Assembly (NCBI GenBank): GCA_963422465.1
Contig: OY730171.1
Location: 3,596,001-3,660,000, forward strand
Origin: Lichina pygmaea
Taxonomy: Eukaryota > Ascomycota > Lichinomycetes > Lichinales > Lichinaceae
Length of the DNA: 64,000 nt
Reading direction: 5' to 3'
Shown in pieces: positions 11,709 to 23,800 of the stretch. A program made the position numbers and the translations under genes. Each line of letters opens with the position of its first letter. Positions within the stretch are counted from its first letter, which is position 1. Below the pieces are notes generated by a model, which was not told the origin of the DNA, did no database searches, and was given only the letters and a program-made list of their open reading frames with translations.

Positions 11709-12537
11709 CCCGTGCCATGGGGGGGGGGGGGTATTACCCCCCCCTCCCGTCCCTTCGGTACGTCCGGGACACCCCTCCACCAGGAGGGGTGTCGGACAGT
11801 TCAATGACTCGGACGGTTCAATGATCACTTTCTTGTCGGGATCAATTACAATGTCTATAACTCCACAACGCAACGACTAAATAAAGATGTAAGTGGCTCA
11901 TTTGATTCCTATACTTCTGTACTAATCATCTCTGAAGTTATAGACCTCTTCTAGATTTTTGTGGTGTTGCTGAGAAGTCATAGTAGTTGTCACTTGAGAA
12001 TGAAAGTATCAACAACATCAATTCCATAATCTTTATAACTTTATAACTGGATAGACAAGTAGTTTTTTTTATGTGCCCATCTGATTCCCCTGCCCTTTTT
12101 CTAATCATCCCTGAGATTGTAGGCTCCTCCTGATGATGCCGTTGCTAGGTAGCTATTGTAGTCTGACTTGTCTAAGGAGTCTTAGTCCTTCTTAATCCTC
12201 TCATGAGAGAGCTCGCTTCTCTCATGTTGGTAAGCTTTTTCTACTCTCAAAATCGCTGTACTGGGACATCAAATTCCCTGACTAACTTTGGTACGGTGAT
12301 AGTATTTTTACAGTCAGAGATGGAATTCACACCTTCTGTGATGTGAGTCTCAGCTTCCTTGTAAAATTTGGCCATGTTGTGGTGGAGTTGTAGTGGTTTA
12401 AAATTGGTGACTATCAACAGATTTACTAGCGATCATTGAACCGTCCGACACCCCTCCTGGTGGAGGGGTGTCCCGGACGTACCGAAGGGACGGGAGGGGG
12501 GGGGGGGGGGGGGTGTAATACCCCCCTATGGCACGGG
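11709..12537. mobile_element. Pogo/Fot1-like non-autonomous DNA transposon, copy 1
   Basis: An 829-bp element with inverted repeats of about 110-120 bp at its ends. Each end begins CCCGTGCCAT, runs into a G tract, then TATTAC, a C tract, CCCGTCCCTTCGG and two inner arms with TCAATGAT. The element is flanked by TA at 11707-11708 and 12538-12539, as expected for Tc1/mariner-pogo insertions. The arms match closely apart from G/C tract length and a small indel, which suggests a fairly young copy. On the minus strand a frame near 12380-12250 starts MAKFYKEAETHITEGV and continues CKNTITVPKLVREFDVP. This resembles the first helix-turn-helix of Fot1/pogo transposases, with no catalytic domain left. 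The element is therefore a deletion derivative that would need a transposase in trans. Confidence 0.85.
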
Positions 12538-13308
12538 TACTGTACGAGTATTGCAGGATGCTTTGTCCTGCGTAGAAATTCCCTCCGCGGGGTCCTGCTC
12601 TTCGGTAGCTTGACTGAAGTACGTTACACTACGGTTTACTTGTACATAGCTCACGGATCTTAGTACGGAAGAACGGAGTACCCGTGCCATTGGGGGGGGG
12701 GGGGGGGGGGGGTAACAGGGGCTTCGTTACCGGTAGGCGGGTACGTAGCAGCTGCCCTACTCGTCCTGTCTGAGTTTAACATCCACGTGAAAATCGGTCG
12801 TGATCTCTGACGACAGGGATCCACATGTACGGTACGTATTGTGTATCAGCAAGAACCAGAAACACAATCATTCCTCTTCGGAGAGCTTCCCATTACTTCC
12901 CTCCGCAGCAAACGATGATATCTACAACAAGCAGTGCTAGCATTGTCCCAGCCCCAAGCACCTCGTACTTATGGGTACGTACTTGGGAGCACCGTCAAGC
13001 GTAGGGTCGTCGACACCGTTGCCAGCTTCACGACCACCACCACCACCACCACCATCATCAACAATCGTAGCACTATATACAAGAGTGCCGGCCACTCTAG
13101 CCAGATGTGGCGGCGAAGAGAACGTAGTGAAGAGAACAAAGGGTGGAAGGCAGCTTCTAGGTACAGATGAAGGGTAGGTCGCAATGCTTGGTCTAGACTA
13201 GATCGAAAGGGCAGACGCTGCCGGCAAAATGCAGGGATATCTTGGTCCTCGACGGGACGAGCGAGAACGACAAATGATGCGAGATGATGTCGGGTCGAAA
13301 AGAGATGA
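12538..13308. other. Intergenic, with an extra transposon-end-like string
   Basis: No gene. At 12678-12690 a GTACCCGTGCCAT string followed by a G tract repeats the terminus of the neighbouring transposon, without a partner end. The 3' flank of the ferric reductase gene follows, with a short ACC run near 13030. Confidence 0.45.
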
Positions 13309-13992
13309 TCACCAGCTGAAGGCCTCTTCGACAAAGTCCAGGTTGGCCACGTCCACCCGCTTCCGGGCCGCGTGTCGGACGGCGTCGGCAAGCGCGCCCG
13401 GGCCGCAGACGGTCACGGCCATGGCGCCGACGCGCTCGTCGATCTCCTTGTCGATGATCACCTGCGGCTGCGGTCGACCCGGGTACATCTGCACCGTCGC
13501 GCTCGGCGAGATGACCTCGCGCGGCGACTTGGGCTTGGTGATGAACAGCAGGATCTTGAGTATGTCGCGTCGGCCGGGCATCTGCAGGATCGTATCCATC
13601 CACGGTCGGACCCACTCGAGGTGTTCGGTCGAGCGCACGGTCCAGACGAGCACGACCTTCCGCGTCGCGACGGTGCCGTCGCCGTAGCCGGCGATGAGGT
13701 CGCGCACGTGCGAGACCTGGTGGGTGATGCCGATGCCGCCGGCGAAGAGCACGACGGTGCCGTAGCTGTCGAGCGTGCCGAGCGCGCCGTAGGGCCCCTC
13801 GACGGCACCCTTGAAGGTGATGCGCCCGTCGGGGGCGGCGGCGGCGCGGTCGTAGAGCTTGGCCGTCATGCCGGTGCGTCGGTGCACGACCAAGGAGATG
13901 GTCGACCTCGCCTGCGACGGCAGATCGGGCTGGCCCTTGCCGCCGCCGGCCGACTTCTCGTCGGTGACAGACTCTTCGTCCGACGGCCGCGA

Positions 13993-14031
<39 letters not shown>

Positions 14032-15207
14032 CGGAGCCGTCGCCGTGCCCATCTCGGCCCAGGCGACGGAGAACGGATGGGACTGGTGGTACGAGATGGC
14101 GGGAAGGTAGACGAAGACGTGCGTTCCGGGCTTGAACCTCCACGGACGCCGGATGTCGATCGTGACGCGCGAGGCCTCGCCGGGCAAGGCCTCGACGGTG
14201 ACGTTCGAGAAGCCCTCGCGCCACGACCAGGAGCGATAGAAGACGCGGCCGAAGCGAACGACGCGGTCGAAGGCCCAGAGGGCGATGACGGCCTTGATGT
14301 ACGGCATCTGCGGCAGCTTGTGCATGTGCACGTGCTGGTAGACGCCGACGACGGCGGCCAGCGCGGCGGCCTGGTGCAGGTGCAGGAAGGTCTCGTAGAA
14401 GGCGTGGCGGATGGCCGAGGGCGAGTGCAGCAGCATGAAGGTCATGGTGAAGGTGCCGACGCAGCCGTACTGCACGAAGGTGTTGGTCCTCAACTTCTCG
14501 GCGATGAGGCCGAAGCCCGAGGCCGAGATCTGGTTGGCGGCCCAGGCGGCCGTGTGGACGAGCGCCTCGGCGACGACGATGCGGCCCATCCAGCGGTGCA
14601 GGAGGTTGTACGTGTCGAAGCTGACGCGCAGGAGCCGGATCAGCGGGTTGTTGCGGCCGGCCAGCACGAAGAGCGGCACCATGTTGACGACGGCGAGCGA
14701 GCCGGATCGGCCGCGCAGCTCGGCGATCGTCCTCGCGCGCGGCTGGCCGTAGTCGAGGGCGGCGCAGTAGGCGATGTTGCAGACGACGTAGAGCACGAGC
14801 AGGGTCGCGTGGAAGCGCGACGGCAGCGTGCCGATGTTGATGGCCGACGACAGCTGCATCTCGCGGTTGTGGCGCTTCTTGCCCAGGGGCGCGTACAGCA
14901 GATGGCGCTTCACGTTCGGCCACAGCGACGAGCGGTTGCGACTCCAGAAGGACTGCTGTTCCCGCGTCGCCGACAGCGAGAAGAGATGTCGGAGGTGGGC
15001 GTCGCCGAACTGGGCGAAGCGGCCGAAGAGGATGATGAGACACACGGCGACGAGGGAGAAGACGAGGGCGTACGTGAAGACGTCGTTCATGTGGAGGTCG
15101 ACGCCGCTGAGGCCGGCCGTGTACGGCATCACGGACGGATCGCGGATCGGCTGCGAGGTCGGGTCGCCGCCCTCGGCCGTGGACCGGCGGAACAGCCGGG
15201 ACGCCAT
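13309..15207 (-). CDS. Ferric reductase-like transmembrane flavocytochrome (FRE family)
   Basis: Single exon, 632 aa from ATG 15207 (MASRLFRRSTAEGG). The frame stays open upstream to a non-consensus start, but the conserved part begins here. An N-terminal membrane helix lies at about 43-65. The FRD haem core has paired histidines at about 204/218 (HRWMGRIVVAEALVH) and 278/292. An FAD-binding domain carries HPFSVAWAE at about 377, and an NADPH-binding domain carries GGIGITHQ at about 490 and ends CGPGALADAV..FVEEAFSW. Such enzymes pass electrons from NADPH across the membrane to ferric chelates outside, feeding high-affinity iron uptake. A run of 13 serines plus an acidic stretch (about 394-420) sits between the FAD and NADPH domains, coded by a GAC/CGA-like trinucleotide repeat. 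NOX is less likely because there are no EF-hands and the motifs fit FRE better. Confidence 0.85.
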
Positions 15208-18200
15208 CGCTGGCCGGTGGTCGAGGGGGGCCCTGGCAAGGACGTGCGAGAGGCGTGGAGGCACGATCATCGTGACCTCGCCAGTCGCGACGGAAGCTTC
15301 TCGAAAGGTCTCGAGGAAGGCGCGGCCGTCAGGGACGAAAAAAGGGGAGAAGAGATGCGTTCGGCTCGTCGGATCCGTCAGTCGCAGGCAACGTCCGGGG
15401 GGGGGGGCTTCTCCTCGAGCCTTCGCGATGGCGGACAAGGAGGCGCAAGAGCCGTAGGGAATAGAATCTCGAGACCTTCGAGGGCTCGACGTGCCGCGCA
15501 AAAGATGCTGCAAAAGAGTGTCTGTCTCGTGGCGCGAACTCGGGTGCCCCTTTATTCGACGCGGTTCGGCGTGGAAGGATCAGGACAAACAATGGCCGAA
15601 CAACGGCCGTGACCAGCACTCGAACAAGGGAAGACTCGTCACGGGCAAGAGCGCCAGCCCGTCGCGATGGGGTTGAAGGAACGAAGCCGAGCGGTCAACT
15701 CCCGGCGACGAGGTCGATTAAGGCTAGGACGCTGGCGGAGAAAGGGACTGAAGCGAACGGAAGGTCAGCTCCGGGCAGGCGGACGGGTGAGACCGAACGA
15801 CCGAGAGCTGAGCAAGGACCGGAGGGTCGTCGGAGGAAACGTACCGGGTGAAAGTCGAGTCGACGGTACGTAGCCTGGCCGGCACGGATCCGCAAGCAAT
15901 CTCAGGCGCACTCGCATACGACGCGCAGGATCGAAGCGCAAGGTGGCCGAGGACGTGAGACGGCTCACAAAAGCAACGAGCGCTCTCGCGACGGACGATT
16001 CAAGATAGTGTACGAACGTCAACGACGCCGGGGACGGTAGAGGCTCCCCGTCACGGGCCGAGGAGGGTCGAAGGTCGAAGGTCGAAGGTCGAAGGTGCGG
16101 GCCTCCCGAGAACGACGGTGTTTTGGATTATTCGACTTGGATCTCTCGAAGCGTGGCCGATGTGAAACGGACGGGAGTTCTGAGCTCTGCTCGGGGAAGG
16201 AAGGGCGGACGGCCGGTCAGATGTATGCGGATCGACGAACGGCCCCTCCTGATCGAGAGGAGGGAGAAAGAACGGTGGGACGATGTTGTCGTCGTCGTCG
16301 GTGTAGCGTGACGGTCGACCAGCAACCGAGCGGGCGGAGTCCGTCAGACAGAGCAGTCAGAAGCTGTGTTTGCCTGACTGTGTTGTGTTGGACGGAGGAG
16401 TCAACGGCGACGAAGACGACGACGGCTGGCTGGCTGACTGGGCTGGCAGTGCCGGACTGGGCTGAAGTTGGGCCGTGTACGTCGATCGACGTTTTTTCGC
16501 TTCCCCCTCCCCCCACCCCCCCCCCTCCTCGTGCGTCACGTTCGGTCCGTCCTCTCCTCATCGTGAAGGTTTCGGTGGCGTGGACCGCTCACGGCCGCGA
16601 CGACGGTCGACCATCCAATCAAACGCGCATCGGACCTGCCTGCTCAGATTTCAAGGGGCTGCCTGTGAAACCAGTCACGGGATCTTATCCGGCGTACTAC
16701 CGTAAGCGGCGACGGAAGAACCTCTCGAGTCTTTTGACGGACGTCAATCGATTGACCGGTCGATTTCAAAAGTGGTCCTCGAGATCGTTCTTCCACGTCT
16801 CGAGCTTGTTCTGCCCGCTCGGGGCTTACCGTCGCACGAGTACCGACGCCGGCGTGCCAGTGCCACGCCGTGCCGGGATGAGTCTCAAGATACGTAGGTA
16901 GTCGTTGTACGAGCCCGTATCGGTACGACGTTGGCACGAGCCGTCACCAATTCGACCCGGAAGCTTTCGTCGGATGTCGGAGGAAACGCAAACCGGCGCG
17001 AAGCAGCGGTTGACTTTCCTCCGCTAAGAAAACGCCTCTCCGTGCGCTTCCCTCGGCTCCGCCGACTCGCTTAGTCACGAACCCAGCTTGGCCCGACCCG
17101 TCACGCCTTGGTGGTGCGGACAACGAACCTCCGATGCGAGATAACGGGACTATTTCGCTTCGTCCGAAACGGCCATTTCAAACCTGTAGGAGCTGGTCTT
17201 GGATTGCCACCGCCGTCGCGCTGGTAGTCGTCTGCAGGATATAAAGTGCGGCCGGTGGACGCAACTGCAGATGGCTTCATTCACAGTACCTTTGCAGACT
17301 GCGGACTGATGATGGTGCAGCGGGGTATCTACAGCAAATGCGCTCAACCGACATCATACCTACCTTGTAGGCTTGTACACTCAACGGTCCAGGTTCTCCA
17401 TACTGGATGCTGGAAGCTACCCTCCCCTCCCCCCTCCCCCCTCCCCCCTCCACCATCCTCATCCTCACAGCTCTCCAGACAAAGCTTCTTTGCTACCACC
17501 AGACACTAAGTATGAAATGGCATCACGTAGCTCCGGCTTCCTGTAACGCCAAGCAGCTTTGTTCTTGAAACCGTACATACTACTCGTGCTCGTTCTCTAT
17601 AGAGTGCTGATACTTGTAGTTGTAGCTCTTGCCCGGCCCAGAAGAGCATGTGTCATGGTTGCAGTGCGTACTCGTGTCAGCATGTGCGGAGTACGATGGA
17701 GGGATAATCTCCGTCTCTACTCCCTCACCCTCCGCTCTGGTGGAGTCAACCGCAAAAAAAGCAACTTCTTCTGGGGCTACACAGAGGGTTGGTGGGTGTA
17801 GGAATGGGAGAGGGAGAGAGAGGGAGGACAGCAGTATCAGAAACACAGAACATGTGAATTCCTGTGTCTGCTTCACTTACCGAAGTACAGTGCCTGGCAC
17901 TACCAGCAGGTGACTTTTATAATGTAAGAGCGAGACCTGTTTTGAGCCGCAATTTGAGCCGCATTGGCAAAAGTCGTCTGATTAGTCATGACATCGGCAA
18001 AACTTTTGCCGGACAATTACTGCCATGGCCCCCTCTTACTTCCCCTCTTACTTCAGTGCCCCCCTCGCTTACTTAGGTACATCCACTTCTGTCGCGTACA
18101 AAGCTAGGTATCCTGCTGTTTCTTTGCACCCTCTGGAAGTAAAGATAGAATGATGCATAGAGGGGGGTACCGGAGCAACTGTCCGGAAGTACGTACAAGT

Positions 18201-18574
18201 AGGGACATTTGAAAAGTACGGACAAACCGCCGTACCCCCTATCATGCAGATTCCTGTTGCCTAGCGCAAACACTTGTAGCTTGGTGGCACTCCCTGGACA
18301 AACTGGAGCTTCAGCCCCCCCGGACCGCCCAGCTCCACACCGCCGACGACGTCCCCACACCACCGAAAATGCGATGTATGACATCAAAAATAGGATCTGA
18401 CTTGACCGACATAGAGTCGGGCATTATATGTGACCACAGAAAAAACGCGACTGGAAAATGTGTATTATGTGATACCTCTAAGACTTATGAAGCTCATACC
18501 TTTACCTATCATGTTGGGGGGGCATCGAGGTAAGAGGGGGGCACGGAAGTAAGAAATCTGCACGGTGGGGGGTA
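15208..18574. other. Long intergenic region upstream of the ferric reductase gene
   Basis: About 3.4 kb with no supported gene, although several long frames are open by GC bias. Contents: a short GGTCGAA tandem run at about 16067-16096, CCTCCCC repeats near 17423-17452, an AGATAG (GATA-type) string near 16003, and paired inverted blocks near 18045-18078 and 18520-18560 described below. The reductase promoter must lie at its left end. Confidence 0.45.
18045..18560. mobile_element. Possible second MITE with degenerate inverted ends
   Basis: The string CTTACTTCAGTGCCCCCCTC near 18045-18064 reappears inverted and slightly changed near 18531-18555 (GAGGGGGGCACGGAAGTAAG). About 500 bp of unrelated sequence lies between. 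Imperfect termini spaced like this fit an old miniature inverted-repeat element. No clear target duplication was found, and a chance pairing of two CT-rich blocks is not excluded. Confidence 0.35.
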
Positions 18575-19288
18575 CCCGTGCCTGTGGGGGCTGACACCCC
18601 TCCTAGGGTACGCATCATGCCAATGAAAACAACCCTTGATACGTATGTAGAATTGACTGCAATGCCTGCAATGCCTACAACTCCACAACAGAGCGACTAA
18701 ATCAAAGTGTAACCGGCTCATTTGATTCTCCTACTTTAGTACTGCAATCTCCGAAGTTATAGACCTCTCAGGATTTTCCTAGTATGTGTGAGGAGCTATT
18801 GCAGCTGTTGACTCGATAACAGGTCTCCGACAACAACAAGTTCAAATACTCGTAACTCCACAACTGGATAGACAAGTAGTCCGTTTTTTATGTGTGTATT
18901 TGATTCCCCTACTCTTTCTCCATCGTCTCTGAGGCTGTAGACTTCTCTCCTGATGATGCTGTCGTTGTTGGGTGGCTGCAGCTTCGCAGACCTGACTCCG
19001 TCTCCTCCACTTACCGCACTAAAATCGTCGACGTGGGACGTTGGAGATCTTGGCCAATTCCGAGATGGTGAACTTTTCGCAAGTGAGAATAGATTCTAGA
19101 GCTCCTGAGATACAGCCCTGGACTTCTATGTATGGGTTGGCCATGGTGTGGTGGAGTTGTGGTGGCTTGAACATGGGCACTGTTGTCGGTGGTGTTCATC
19201 GGGCTGATGTTTTCATTGGCGGGACGGACAGCCTCTTGGAAGGAGGGGCGGGAGGAGGAGGAGGGGTGTCAGCCGCCACAGGCACGAG
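18575..19288. mobile_element. Pogo/Fot1-like DNA transposon, copy 2 (older)
   Basis: A 714-bp relative of the 11.7-kb element. Its ends read CCCGTGCCTGTGGGGGCTGACACCCC and, inverted, CTCGTGCCTGTGGCGGCTGA; each is flanked by TA (18573-18574, 19289-19290). Internal similarity to copy 1 is plain: both share ACTCCACAAC, GGCTCATTTGATTC, GAAGTTATAGACCTC, ACTGGATAGACAAGTAGT and a GGTGGAGTTG block. The minus strand again codes a short transposase N-terminus (MANPYIEVQGCISGALESIL, then CEKFTISELAKISNVPRRR), closer to known pogo/Fot1 helix-turn-helix sequence than in copy 1. The long TIR arms of copy 1 are missing or changed, so the two copies are different lineages of one family. Confidence 0.8.
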
Positions 19289-19290
19289 TA

Positions 19291-20481
19291 CGGCGGTGTA
19301 TGTCGTACACAGCTTGCGAGGATACGGTGCCGTACTCCACAAGGCAGAGATCACGTTGAAGAAACACTACGCAGTTGTGTGTGTGTGGAGCCCAAGTCGG
19401 CAAGAGTCTCGTAAACGATCACCCATCCTAGTCTTGCTTGTAGGAGCCTCCGTCTCGGATATTATGACGGTGGGCACTGCGGTGGACTCGTACTTTGTAC
19501 TCGGTGCGGACGTACTTCCGTACTCCGTACTTCCGTACTCCGTACGGAGTTGTTCGAAGTACCGAGGTCGACACATCGCAGACAGCCCTCCGGCACGACA
19601 CAGTAAGTTTTTTACGTGAGGTGCAGTCATCACCGGACGGTGCAGCACGAATCCGTAGGCCCGGAACACCGTCTCGGGTGGCACATACAGCAGTGCGGCA
19701 CAGCTCAGTACAGCACGGAGCTGACAGGTACAGTATAGCGTCGACAGGGATAAGGGACGAGGGACAAGGGAGGACAGGTCGAAACGGGGCTTATCGATTG
19801 CTCATGCTGGTGCTGATGCTCATCGTCTTTTGACGTGCATCCACCCTCCGTAGGGCTGCTGCCACCGGTGCGTGTGACCGACCGCTGTGACGGGTGGTTG
19901 CCTACCTCCGCCACGTTTCGACATGATGCTGACCCATGGCACGTCATGGCAGCGGAGCTTGGATCTGCGCTTGGCCCAAGCTTGGCTTAGCTCGACCCGG
20001 CTCGAACTGACTCGACCTGACTTGGACTTGCTACAGCACGGACCAGTGGGCCTAACCGTTGCTTTGCTCTCGTAATCGGCCGATACACCATCCAGGGTCC
20101 CGTGGTCTTCGCGCCATGACGTACTGCGCTCGCTTTCGTCGCTGTTGGGTGGTGCGATGTGGAGCGCAAGCGGAACACAGCGTGAGCTGAGGTGAGCTCC
20201 GTTCGAAGATCGCCTCTGGCCCAACCGCTGCTCGAATGGGTGCGCGGCCCCTCACGATCGTCCGAGGTGTTGGGATTCGTCTCCTACGACGTCGTGTCTG
20301 TGACCTTCTCTCCAACCTATAGGGTGGCCACGTGCTGTATCGGATCAGGTGATACGATAAGGATCGGTTACTCCAACGTGATGTTGCCTGGGTCGTGTCA
20401 TCCACCCCGGTCGAGACGCCCGCCGGAACCGAGCAACGTGCAATGCTCCCGACTCCTCCGATCGCTTGGTGAAACATTCGC
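19291..20481. other. Intergenic, VPS3 3' side
   Basis: No gene supported. Holds repeated TTCCGTACTCCGTAC strings near 19514-19550 and other GTAC-rich sequence, then the 3' flank of VPS3. Confidence 0.45.
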
Positions 20482-20781
20482 TCAGTCAGACGTCTCGAAC
20501 GATGGTCCCAGCTCCTCGCAGCGGTCCACGAATCGGACCTGCACCTGCACGTTTTCGGCTCCGCTTAGGGCCTTGACCATCGTCGTCTCGCTGTGCTCGA
20601 CGTGGATGCGTCGCAGCGCGCCGACAAAGTAGCCGGCCATGAGATCCAGCGCCCAGGTTTCCGGGATGACGGCTAAGACCTGTGTCACGATAAGCCCGCG
20701 TGTAAGTGGAGACTTTTGTTTTGTCGCAGAGGGAGGAGGAGGGGGAGGGGCCGTGCGCCCAGCGACGTCTCTCCCCCTGCT

Positions 20782-20812
<31 letters not shown>

Positions 20813-23800
20813 GAAGCTCGGACGTGTGCTGATCGTCGCCCGCTTACCTTGTCCTCGTCGTACCATCGTCCGAACCGCTCTAGCAGCCGGCCCGTCTGCT
20901 CGGCTCGGTGGTCGGCGTCCTCGATCTGCAGAAACTCCGACAGCAGGTGGCCGAAGAGCTCGGCTTGCTCGTCGTGGGACGGCACCGATCGGGGTCGCTC
21001 GGCCCCGAAGGTCGGGTGGAAGATGCCCGACCCGCCCAGCAGGCAGTAGTTCACGGCCGAGCCGTAGTCGCCGAGTCCGTGCGTCAGCAGCCTTAGGGCT
21101 GACCGGTGGCGATCTTGCTTGCCGTCGAGGATGATCATCTCCGGCACGAGCTCCTTCTCAAAGGGCTCGACCCGAGCCAGGGCAAGAGGCACGTCGTACG
21201 CCGCCGCCGCCGCCGCCGCCGCCGCCCCGTGGCTGCCGCCCAGGAGCTCGAGCAGACGCAGCCGATCGGACCACCACGTCTCGTCGACGGCGTTGGCCGT
21301 GATGAATTCGCGGTACGTCGGTCTCGGCGGCCGGAGGGACCGATACGTCTCGTACGACCGTGCCAGGATCGAGCGGGCTCGGTCGGAGCCTCCCAGCACC
21401 GAGAGCACGCTGTCGAGGTAGAACATGACGAGGTCGTTGGCGAAGCGTAGCTCCTGCTCGAGCGTCAGTCTCGGGGGGGTTCGGACGGAGGGAGAGAGGG
21501 CCGCCTGCTCGGCGGAGGTTCGTTACGTTTCTGCCAAAGACGAGATGCTCGAGATACCGCTTGAGAGCGTCTGGAGCACGGCGTTTCAGGATCTCGATGA
21601 CCTTGGCCGGCTCCAGCCTCACCCGACTGTTGCTGTCGGTGAAGACCTGGATGCCCATCGTAGGGTTGCGCTGGGCCAGCCAGGTTCCGTACTCGGCCAC
21701 GACGGCGGCATCGCGGATCCTGCTGAGATACCGCCGCATCTCGTTCTCGCCGTCCGGCAACTCCTCTCCGCTGTCGCTTTCGCCTTCCAGGATGCGCTTC
21801 CACGTGGCCAGCACCCTCTCGGACAGCTTGCGGCTCTGGTGAAGGCGACTCAGCACGTACAGCCGCCGGTACCTCTCGAGCAGCTCGACTGCCCACTCGA
21901 AGCAGTCGAGCCCTTGGTCGACGAGGGCGTAGAGCTCCGATCGAGCAGAATCGCCTGTGGCGCCGCTGGACATGCTTCTCTTGTCCGCCTCCAGCAGGGC
22001 GTGCAAGAGCCCCGCGTCGACCGACTCGAAGATCTGCTTCTCGTCGCCGATGCTCCCGAACCCTTTCTTGCGCCGCCAGCCGGACAGATACGCACGCAAC
22101 AGCCTCAGCAGATCCTGACTGGGCTCGCCGGGACCGGTGTCGGTGCCGCCGCGAGACCCGGTCCGGACAGCGGCGGCGTGACTTTCCAGGTAGGCACGCA
22201 CACCGCCGTGGACCCAGACGCCTCCTTCGCTCTCGTAGACGTCTTCCCGCAGAAAGGGAACCATGCCCATGATGACGCGGGGGTCGATCATGCCCTCCTG
22301 AAGAGTCTCCTCGGCCAGACGCGTGTCCTCCTCCGTCACGGGCCTCCGTTGCGACGAAGCTTCCATCAAGCCTGAGAACAGGATCAAGCTTGCCTTCTGG
22401 CGGATGTATCCCAGGCTCACAAAGTGGGCCTCCGAGGCGGGCTCCTGGCCTCGGATGTGGCCGAGAACGTCGGCCACTCTCTGGCGGTCGATCGTACCGG
22501 TAGGACCGGACCGAGGCGGACACGCCGCCTCGAGCTTCGCGTCGAGACGGACGGCAACCGCATTCCTGACGATCCACCAGACCCTGTTGCCGCTCCAGAG
22601 CACCAGCTGGCATTGCTGCCTGCTGAAGCGGCGAGCAAAGTGCTCTTCCTCTCGGCTTCTGGAAGCGCCCTGCGCATCCCCGTGCTCGTCCTTGCTCGAG
22701 CGTTTGGTGCCAGCTGTCACCGCCCTACTGGAACTTTCGATCCCGGGAGAGTTGCCGGGAGTGAGCCGACGGCGAGGTAGACGCAAGCGGACCAGCTGCA
22801 GCATTCCGCTCAGTGAGCTCAGGGTCATGACGAAGGGGCTGCCGAGTTTCCTGATTCCAAGCTTGGGTGGACCCTCGCCGCTCTCGTTGAAATCCGAGTC
22901 TGACGACGGACCCGGCACGGACAGCCGTGATCGGTAGTCCTCGGCGGCAGCGCCCTGGGCATGGCCGCCCAGAGACTGAATCTCGATCGCGGCTTTTACG
23001 CCATGTTCCGGAGCGTCATCGATGAGCGCCAGACAAAAGTCCTCGGCATCGCCTTCTGGCCGAGCAGGGTGGCCCTGCGGACCGGGTTCCAGGCAATCGA
23101 CGACCACGTCCTCCGGGTACCGCGAGAACTGAATCGTGCCTCTGCAGACGTCCCCGTCGAGATTCACAAAGATTCCGACTCCTGCATCCGACTTTGTGGT
23201 GCCGGTAGTCAGTAGAAACTCGGTCGGGGTAGGTGAAGTTACATGCGGCCGTAACGACTCGGATCTTGCTGGTGGTGGCTCGGGAGAGGCAACGGCGCCG
23301 GCCCGGATCTCGGCCGGTGTAGGCGGCAATACCTTGTCGTGAGTGGCGTTGACGGAGGGACCGCTGCTTCGCCCAGAGACGCGTCCGGACTCTGGCTGGA
23401 CAGCTGGTCGCAGCGTTTCTTCGGAGCCAATCAGCTGATCTTGATCGAGTCCATCGCTGCTTCGAGGGCGTGGACTTTGCCCTCGTTGCGTGAAACCCGC
23501 AACGAAAGCGCCCAAGCTCGTGCTCCTCCCATGGCCCTGGGTGCTTCCGGTGCGGGCATGCTGTGTGGTCGGCGGCGAACTCGGTCTGTCCGCGCGAGTC
23601 TCGGCGGCCTCGCTGCTACGCGCGCCGCTTGCATCGCTGGGAACCGGATCTTCCGGTGCAGGCTGAACGGAAGAGATTGGAAACAGAGGTATCTTCTGCT
23701 GATGATCGACGTCGAGCAGATCGTACGAGGTGGAATTCGCCACGCAGGCGAACGATCCTCTGCGGGCGGAAGTTAGGGACCCGGGATATTCTATATTCTA

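Noticed and set aside
13193-15043. Long minus-strand frame of over 600 codons overlapping the ferric reductase
   Set aside because: It is a shadow of the GC-rich reductase gene in another frame: extremely Arg/Pro/His-rich, with no motif. The same holds for the long plus-strand frame at 14077-15612.
15208-15513. N-terminal extension of the ferric reductase by 102 codons
   Set aside because: The extension has no membrane segment or conserved motif and starts from a non-conserved methionine. The conserved protein starts well at ATG 15207.
16095-16901. 268-codon plus-strand frame upstream of the ferric reductase
   Set aside because: Composition follows the local GC skew, with no motif, no matching splice sites and several low-complexity runs. 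Not supported as a gene.
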